Shown piece after piece: positions 7,208 to 10,224 of a stretch of 10,224 nucleotides of DNA; within the stretch, counting starts at the first letter, position 1, and each line of letters starts with the position of its first letter. A program made the position numbers and the translations under genes. The stretch is from NCBI GenBank assembly GCA_903932565.1, contig CAIZGQ010000424.1, positions 1 to 10,224 on the forward strand, in the 5' to 3' direction. Source of the DNA: an uncultured Hyphomicrobiales bacterium. Its GTDB lineage: Bacteria > Pseudomonadota > Alphaproteobacteria > Rhizobiales > Beijerinckiaceae. The notes under the pieces are model-generated. The model searched no databases, had not been told where the DNA came from, and was given only the letters and a program-made list of their open reading frames with translations.

Positions 7208-7675
7208 ATGCAGAAACGCATTTCACTCAAGGTGAATGGCAAGGACCACACGGTCGAAGCCGATCCCGACATGCCGCTGCTCTATGCCCTGCGTGATGAT
7301 CTGGGCCTCAACAATCCCCATTTTGGCTGCGGCCTTGCCCAGTGCGGCGCGTGTACGGTGCATCTTGATGGCGTCGCCGTGCGCTCGTGCGTGACACCGT
7401 TGTCGGCCGTTGGCTCAAAGAAGGTGACGACGCTCGCGGGTCTCGGGACGCCGGAAAAACCCCATCCGGTGCAAGCTGCTTTTGTTGAAGAGCAGGTGCC
7501 GCAGTGCGGCTATTGCGTCAACGGCTGGGTGATGACGGCGGCGGCCTTCCTCAGCCGTAACAAAAAGCCAAGCGATGATCAGATTCGCGAAGCGTTGACC
7601 GGCCTGAAGTGCCGCTGCGGCACGCATATGGCGATCATCCGCGCTGTGAAGCGCGCCGCGACAATGATGGGTTGA
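7208..7675 (+). CDS. Molybdenum hydroxylase small subunit, two [2Fe-2S] clusters (NicA/IorA type)
   Basis: Electron-transfer subunit of 155 residues for the molybdopterin enzyme encoded next. The N-terminal plant-ferredoxin-like domain carries cluster ligands Cys41, Cys46, Cys49 (FGCGLAQCGAC) and Cys61. The C-terminal helical domain carries Cys99 and Cys102 (QCGYCVNG) with Cys134 and Cys136 (KCRCGTH). All eight are present. The sequence strongly resembles NicA of nicotinate dehydrogenase and IorA of isoquinoline 1-oxidoreductase. Start: ATG 7208 has GGGAG at 7193-7197 at a longish 10-base spacing; the closer ATG at 7198 is in another frame that does not encode this family. It follows a 132-base gap that probably holds the promoter, though I see no clear one. 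It lies 11 bases before the large-subunit gene. Confidence 0.94.
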   Translation: MQKRISLKVNGKDHTVEADPDMPLLYALRDDLGLNNPHFGCGLAQCGACTVHLDGVAVRSCVTPLSAVGSKKVTTLAGLGTPEKPHPVQAAFVEEQVPQCGYCVNGWVMTAAAFLSRNKKPSDDQIREALTGLKCRCGTHMAIIRAVKRAATMMG

Positions 7676-7686
7676 GGAGAGACATT

Positions 7687-9987
7687 ATGACATTCGATCA
7701 TCCCTCCATCTCCCGTCGCGCCCTTCTGACCGCCGCCGGCAATCTCGTTGTTGCCATCTCCGTGTCGTCAACGGCCGGTGCAGCATTCGCGCTTGAAGGG
7801 GTTTCGCCATCGGCCGTGCGTCCGCCCTTGTCGCCTGAGCAACTCGACAGCTTCATCTCGATTGATGCGAAGGGAGCGGTCACCGCTTATTTCGGCAAGA
7901 TCGATGGGGGTCAGGGCGTCGATGTCGCCATTGCGCAGATTGTTGCTGACGAACTCGATGTGTCCGTCAAGCACGTCAGCGTGATCATGGGTGACACGGC
8001 CCGCACAGTGAACCAGGGCGGGGCCAGCAATGCATCTGGCATCGAGCAGGGTGCTGTGCCGTTGCGCAATGCGGCAGCGGAGGCGCGACGTGTCCTCGTC
8101 GGGCTCGCGTCTGAAAAGCTTGGGGTGCCTGTGGCATCGCTTTCCGTGTCGGATGGCATCGTCAGCGTGAAGGGTCAACCAAAGACGCTGGTGTCTTATG
8201 CTGATCTTATCGGCGGCAAGGCCTTCAATGCACCGCTTATCTGGAACAAGAAATACGGGAATGATCTCGACGCGAAGGGGCAAGCGACCCCCAAGAACTT
8301 TGCGGATTACAAAGTTGTCGGCACGACCGTGCCCCGCTCGGACGTTAAAGACAAGATTTTTGCCAAGCTCGATTATGTCACCGATGTCAAAGTTCCCGGC
8401 ATGGTGCATGGGCGCATGATCCGCCCACCAGTTGCGGGTTCCGTGCCGGTTTCCATTGATGCTGACTCCGTAAAGTCCATTGCGGGCGTGCAGATCGTTC
8501 ACAAAGGCGATCTTCTGGCCGTCGTGGCTCCGCGCGAATGGGATGCGATCCGCGCGGCGGAGCAGCTGAAAGTCACGTGGTCCAAAGTCACGCCGCCGTT
8601 CCCGGTGCAGGACGAATTGTTCAACCACATCCGCAATGCAAAACCTCGCAAGCGTGTGGTTGCAGAGCAAATTGGTGAGTTGGAACCGGCCTTTGCCAAG
8701 GCGACAAAAGTCATGTCAGCCGAGTATGAGTGGCCGTTCCAGTCGCATTCCAGCATGGGTCCAGGCTGCGCCATCGTTGATATCAAGGATGGCAAGGCGA
8801 CCCTCTGGACAGGCACACAGAAGCCGCATTATGCGCGCGATGGCGTTGCCAAGATCCTCGGCATGTCGCCCGAAGATGTGCATGGGATTTGGTTGCCTGG
8901 TCCGGGCTCTTACGGCCGTAACGATGCCGGCGATACGGCCATCGATGCCGCCATTCTTGCCAAGGAGGTCGGCAAGCCTGTGCGTGTGCAATACATGCGG
9001 CACGAAGGCCATGCCTGGGACCCCAAAAGCCCGGCCGCCGTGTGCAAGGTGCGCGCGGCGCTTGATGCCGATGGCCACATAAGTGCGTTCCACTATGAGG
9101 CAAAGGCGTTTTCACGAATTGATGTTGCAACCAGCGAAGCAGATCCGCGCGATACGTTGGGCGGCCAGTTGACCGGTCTCGCGCCAAATTCTGCCGATGC
9201 CATCCTGTTTCCTGGCGAGCCTACGCCGGGTTCCGCTTATTCATTCGCGACCCGCATGATGGCGTGGGAAACGGTTCCCCCGCTTTTGGATCGCGCATCT
9301 CCTCTGCGGACCTCGCACCTGCGTGATCCGCTGGGGCCGGAGCTTACATTTGCCTCGGAATCCTTCATGGATGAATGCGCCGTGTCGAGTGGCAGTGATT
9401 CGCTGGCCTATCGGTTGAAACACCTGAATGGTCCGCGCGATCTCGCGGTGCTTCGCGCCGTCGCGGAAAAGGCGAAATGGGAAACGCGCGTGTCCGGCCC
9501 GCGCGCTGCGGTCGGCGATATCCTGCGTGGCCGCGGCGTCGCTTTTTCGAGACGCGGCCGCACGATGGTCGCCGTTGTTGCGGAAGTTGCGGTCAATCGG
9601 AAAACGGGCCGTGTTCATGCCGAGCGCTATACGGTCGCGCACGATTGCGGGTTGATCATCAATCCGGGCAGTTTGCGGCAGGCGATTGAAAATCAGGTTG
9701 TCTATGCAACAAGCCGAAGCCTGTTTGAAAATGCGACGTTCAACACGGAAAATGTGACCAGCGTCGATTGGGCGACCTATCCGATCCTCGACATTACCGA
9801 CGCGCCCCTGGCGATTGATGTCGTGCTGATCAATCACCCGGAGGCCCCAGCAACGGGGGCTGGCGAAGCGTCAACGCGCGTGGTGCCAGCAGCCCTTGGC
9901 AATGCCATCTTTGACGCCACCGGTGTCCGGTTGCGTCGTGGGCCGTTGTCAGCCGACTCGATCAAAAAGGCACTGTCGTCGACCTGA
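7687..9987 (+). CDS. Molybdenum hydroxylase large subunit, molybdopterin-binding (NicB/IorB type)
   Basis: Catalytic subunit of 766 residues that, with the ferredoxin-like subunit, should hydroxylate an N-heteroaromatic or aldehyde substrate using water. The N-terminus has a twin-arginine leader (SRRALL, Arg10-Arg11, hydrophobic stretch, possible cleavage after AFA at residue 35), suggesting Tat export to the periplasm. Molybdenum-site features are a WTGTQ motif with Gln378, the loop PGSYGRNDAGD around 407-417, and the catalytic base Glu727 in GAGEAS. The loop and the stretch VTSVDWATYPIL match the nicotinate dehydrogenase (NicB) branch better than the GGGFGRR form of classical IorB. Unlike NicB of Pseudomonas, there is no C-terminal cytochrome c extension. 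Start: ATG 7687 has GGAG at 7676-7679, overlapping the end of the previous gene, with a 7-base spacer. The substrate cannot be assigned. Confidence 0.94.
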   Translation: MTFDHPSISRRALLTAAGNLVVAISVSSTAGAAFALEGVSPSAVRPPLSPEQLDSFISIDAKGAVTAYFGKIDGGQGVDVAIAQIVADELDVSVKHVSVIMGDTARTVNQGGASNASGIEQGAVPLRNAAAEARRVLVGLASEKLGVPVASLSVSDGIVSVKGQPKTLVSYADLIGGKAFNAPLIWNKKYGNDLDAKGQATPKNFADYKVVGTTVPRSDVKDKIFAKLDYVTDVKVPGMVHGRMIRPPVAGSVPVSIDADSVKSIAGVQIVHKGDLLAVVAPREWDAIRAAEQLKVTWSKVTPPFPVQDELFNHIRNAKPRKRVVAEQIGELEPAFAKATKVMSAEYEWPFQSHSSMGPGCAIVDIKDGKATLWTGTQKPHYARDGVAKILGMSPEDVHGIWLPGPGSYGRNDAGDTAIDAAILAKEVGKPVRVQYMRHEGHAWDPKSPAAVCKVRAALDADGHISAFHYEAKAFSRIDVATSEADPRDTLGGQLTGLAPNSADAILFPGEPTPGSAYSFATRMMAWETVPPLLDRASPLRTSHLRDPLGPELTFASESFMDECAVSSGSDSLAYRLKHLNGPRDLAVLRAVAEKAKWETRVSGPRAAVGDILRGRGVAFSRRGRTMVAVVAEVAVNRKTGRVHAERYTVAHDCGLIINPGSLRQAIENQVVYATSRSLFENATFNTENVTSVDWATYPILDITDAPLAIDVVLINHPEAPATGAGEASTRVVPAALGNAIFDATGVRLRRGPLSADSIKKALSST

Positions 9988-10006
9988 CCAGGCCCATCAA
10001 CGCAGT

Positions 10007-10034
10007 CCAAGGTGCGCCCATGGGCGTGCCTTGG
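10007..10034 (+). terminator. Strong hairpin after the molybdenum hydroxylase genes
   Basis: Nineteen bases after the TGA, arms CCAAGGTGCGCC and GGCGTGCCTTGG pair over 12 positions around a CATG loop, including two G-U pairs at the TG/TG steps. The G-U pairs form only in RNA read rightward; the opposite transcript would have A/C mismatches. That polarity fits a 3'-end structure for the upstream unit. No U-run follows, so termination would be atypical. Confidence 0.55.
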
Positions 10035-10059
10035 CACGTCGCGAGCTCCCCCCTAGGAT
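10031..10059 (+). promoter_or_regulatory. Sigma70-type promoter for the downstream gene
   Basis: TTGGCA (10031-10036, five of six to TTGACA) and TAGGAT (10054-10059, four of six to TATAAT) are separated by exactly 17 bases. Transcription would start near 10066, giving a leader of about 50 bases before the proposed ribosome site and start codon. The -35 box shares TTGG with the right arm of the preceding hairpin. Confidence 0.45.
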
Positions 10060-10113
10060 CAATGCAACGCAGACCGGGCGACGCCGGTTGTCCTTTGCGC
10101 TGTACGGGGAGCT
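10044..10113. repeat. Spaced 8-bp inverted repeat
   Basis: AGCTCCCC (10044-10051) and GGGGAGCT (10106-10113) are perfect inverted copies 54 bases apart. The left arm is in the promoter spacer and the right arm contains the proposed Shine-Dalgarno GGGGAG. Between them ACCGG and CCGGT form a short inner stem. It may be a regulator site pair or chance; with transcription starting near 10066 the left arm would not be in the mRNA. Confidence 0.3.
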
Positions 10114-10119
10114 GAGCGT

Positions 10120-10224
10120 TTGGTGGTTAAATCTGTGCCTGCGACGTCTGCACGTGCAGGCGTCGCCAGCGGCCCTGCACAAAAGACGCAGCTTGAAACC
10201 GAAACATCTGTCGGATTTCAGGTC
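10120..10224 (+). CDS. Probable 5' end of an unidentified gene, partial
   Basis: The frame is open from the stop at 10054-10056 to the window edge. GGGGAG (10106-10111) precedes a TTG at 10120 by 8 bases; GTG at 10123 or 10135 are other starts, and there is no ATG. From TTG the product would begin MVVKSVPATSARAGVASGPA and continue with a polar stretch. This is too little and too low in complexity to identify. The well-placed promoter and ribosome site upstream support a real gene; the rare start codon and the palindrome inside the first codons weaken the case. Confidence 0.4.
   Translation, partial: MVVKSVPATSARAGVASGPAQKTQLETETSVGFQV
10141..10166. repeat. 26-base near-perfect palindrome
   Basis: Outer arms GCGACG and CGTCGC flank a perfect inner palindrome CTGCACGTGCAG; only one of 13 pairs is mismatched as DNA (T/G), and this becomes a G-U pair in rightward RNA. 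It could be a binding site for a dimeric regulator or an mRNA hairpin. It lies in the first codons of the proposed downstream gene, about 75 bases past the predicted transcription start. Confidence 0.5.

Noticed and set aside
7768..8670. 300-codon minus-strand open frame inside the large-subunit gene
   Set aside because: It lies antisense to conserved molybdopterin-subunit sequence and shows no recognisable motif or ribosome site.
9997..10182. 61-codon minus-strand open frame in the last intergenic region
   Set aside because: Arg-rich translation with no motif, running antisense through both palindromes and the predicted promoter.

Overview
The window looks like chromosomal DNA from an alphaproteobacterium, most likely of the order Hyphomicrobiales. 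Base composition is GC-rich throughout, third codon positions are strongly G/C, and the proteins read like rhizobial-type homologues; the IspG and Zur sequences are the most telling. All seven confidently called genes lie on the + strand. I see no rRNA, tRNA, insertion sequence, CRISPR array or phage gene.

Layout. (1) Positions 1-280 are mostly non-coding and partly AT-rich. They hold a 12-bp perfect palindrome and possibly the start of a leftward gene that leaves the window. (2) 281-2878 encodes a large FtsX/MacB-type ABC transporter permease (YbbP-like) with no ATPase gene beside it, followed at once by a GC-rich hairpin. (3) 2933-3409 is zur, the zinc-responsive Fur-family repressor. (4) 3508-7075 is a tightly packed block with gaps of about 10-17 bases: ispG (MEP isoprenoid pathway), a 65-residue single-span membrane protein of unknown function, a PcaF/PaaJ-type thiolase, and a NIT1-like carbon-nitrogen hydrolase. 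(5) 7208-9987 is a two-gene unit for a molybdenum hydroxylase of the NicAB/IorAB type: a small subunit with two [2Fe-2S] clusters and a large molybdopterin subunit with a twin-arginine leader. (6) 9988-10224 holds a strong hairpin, a sigma70-like promoter whose -35 overlaps that hairpin, a second long palindrome, and the probable start of another + strand gene that runs off the window.

How the genes fit together. Most of the window is housekeeping or central metabolism. The ispG block joins isoprenoid synthesis, aromatic/CoA-thioester catabolism and metabolite repair; its spacing suggests co-transcription, but there is no obvious shared pathway. The molybdenum hydroxylase is a self-contained catabolic or detoxifying unit. 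Its electron-acceptor cytochrome and its cofactor-insertion genes are not in view, and its substrate cannot be read from sequence alone. I found no convincing undescribed multi-gene system. The most unusual signals are the stacked regulatory elements at 10007-10166, the unidentified small membrane protein inside the ispG block, and a possible change in a Zur zinc ligand.
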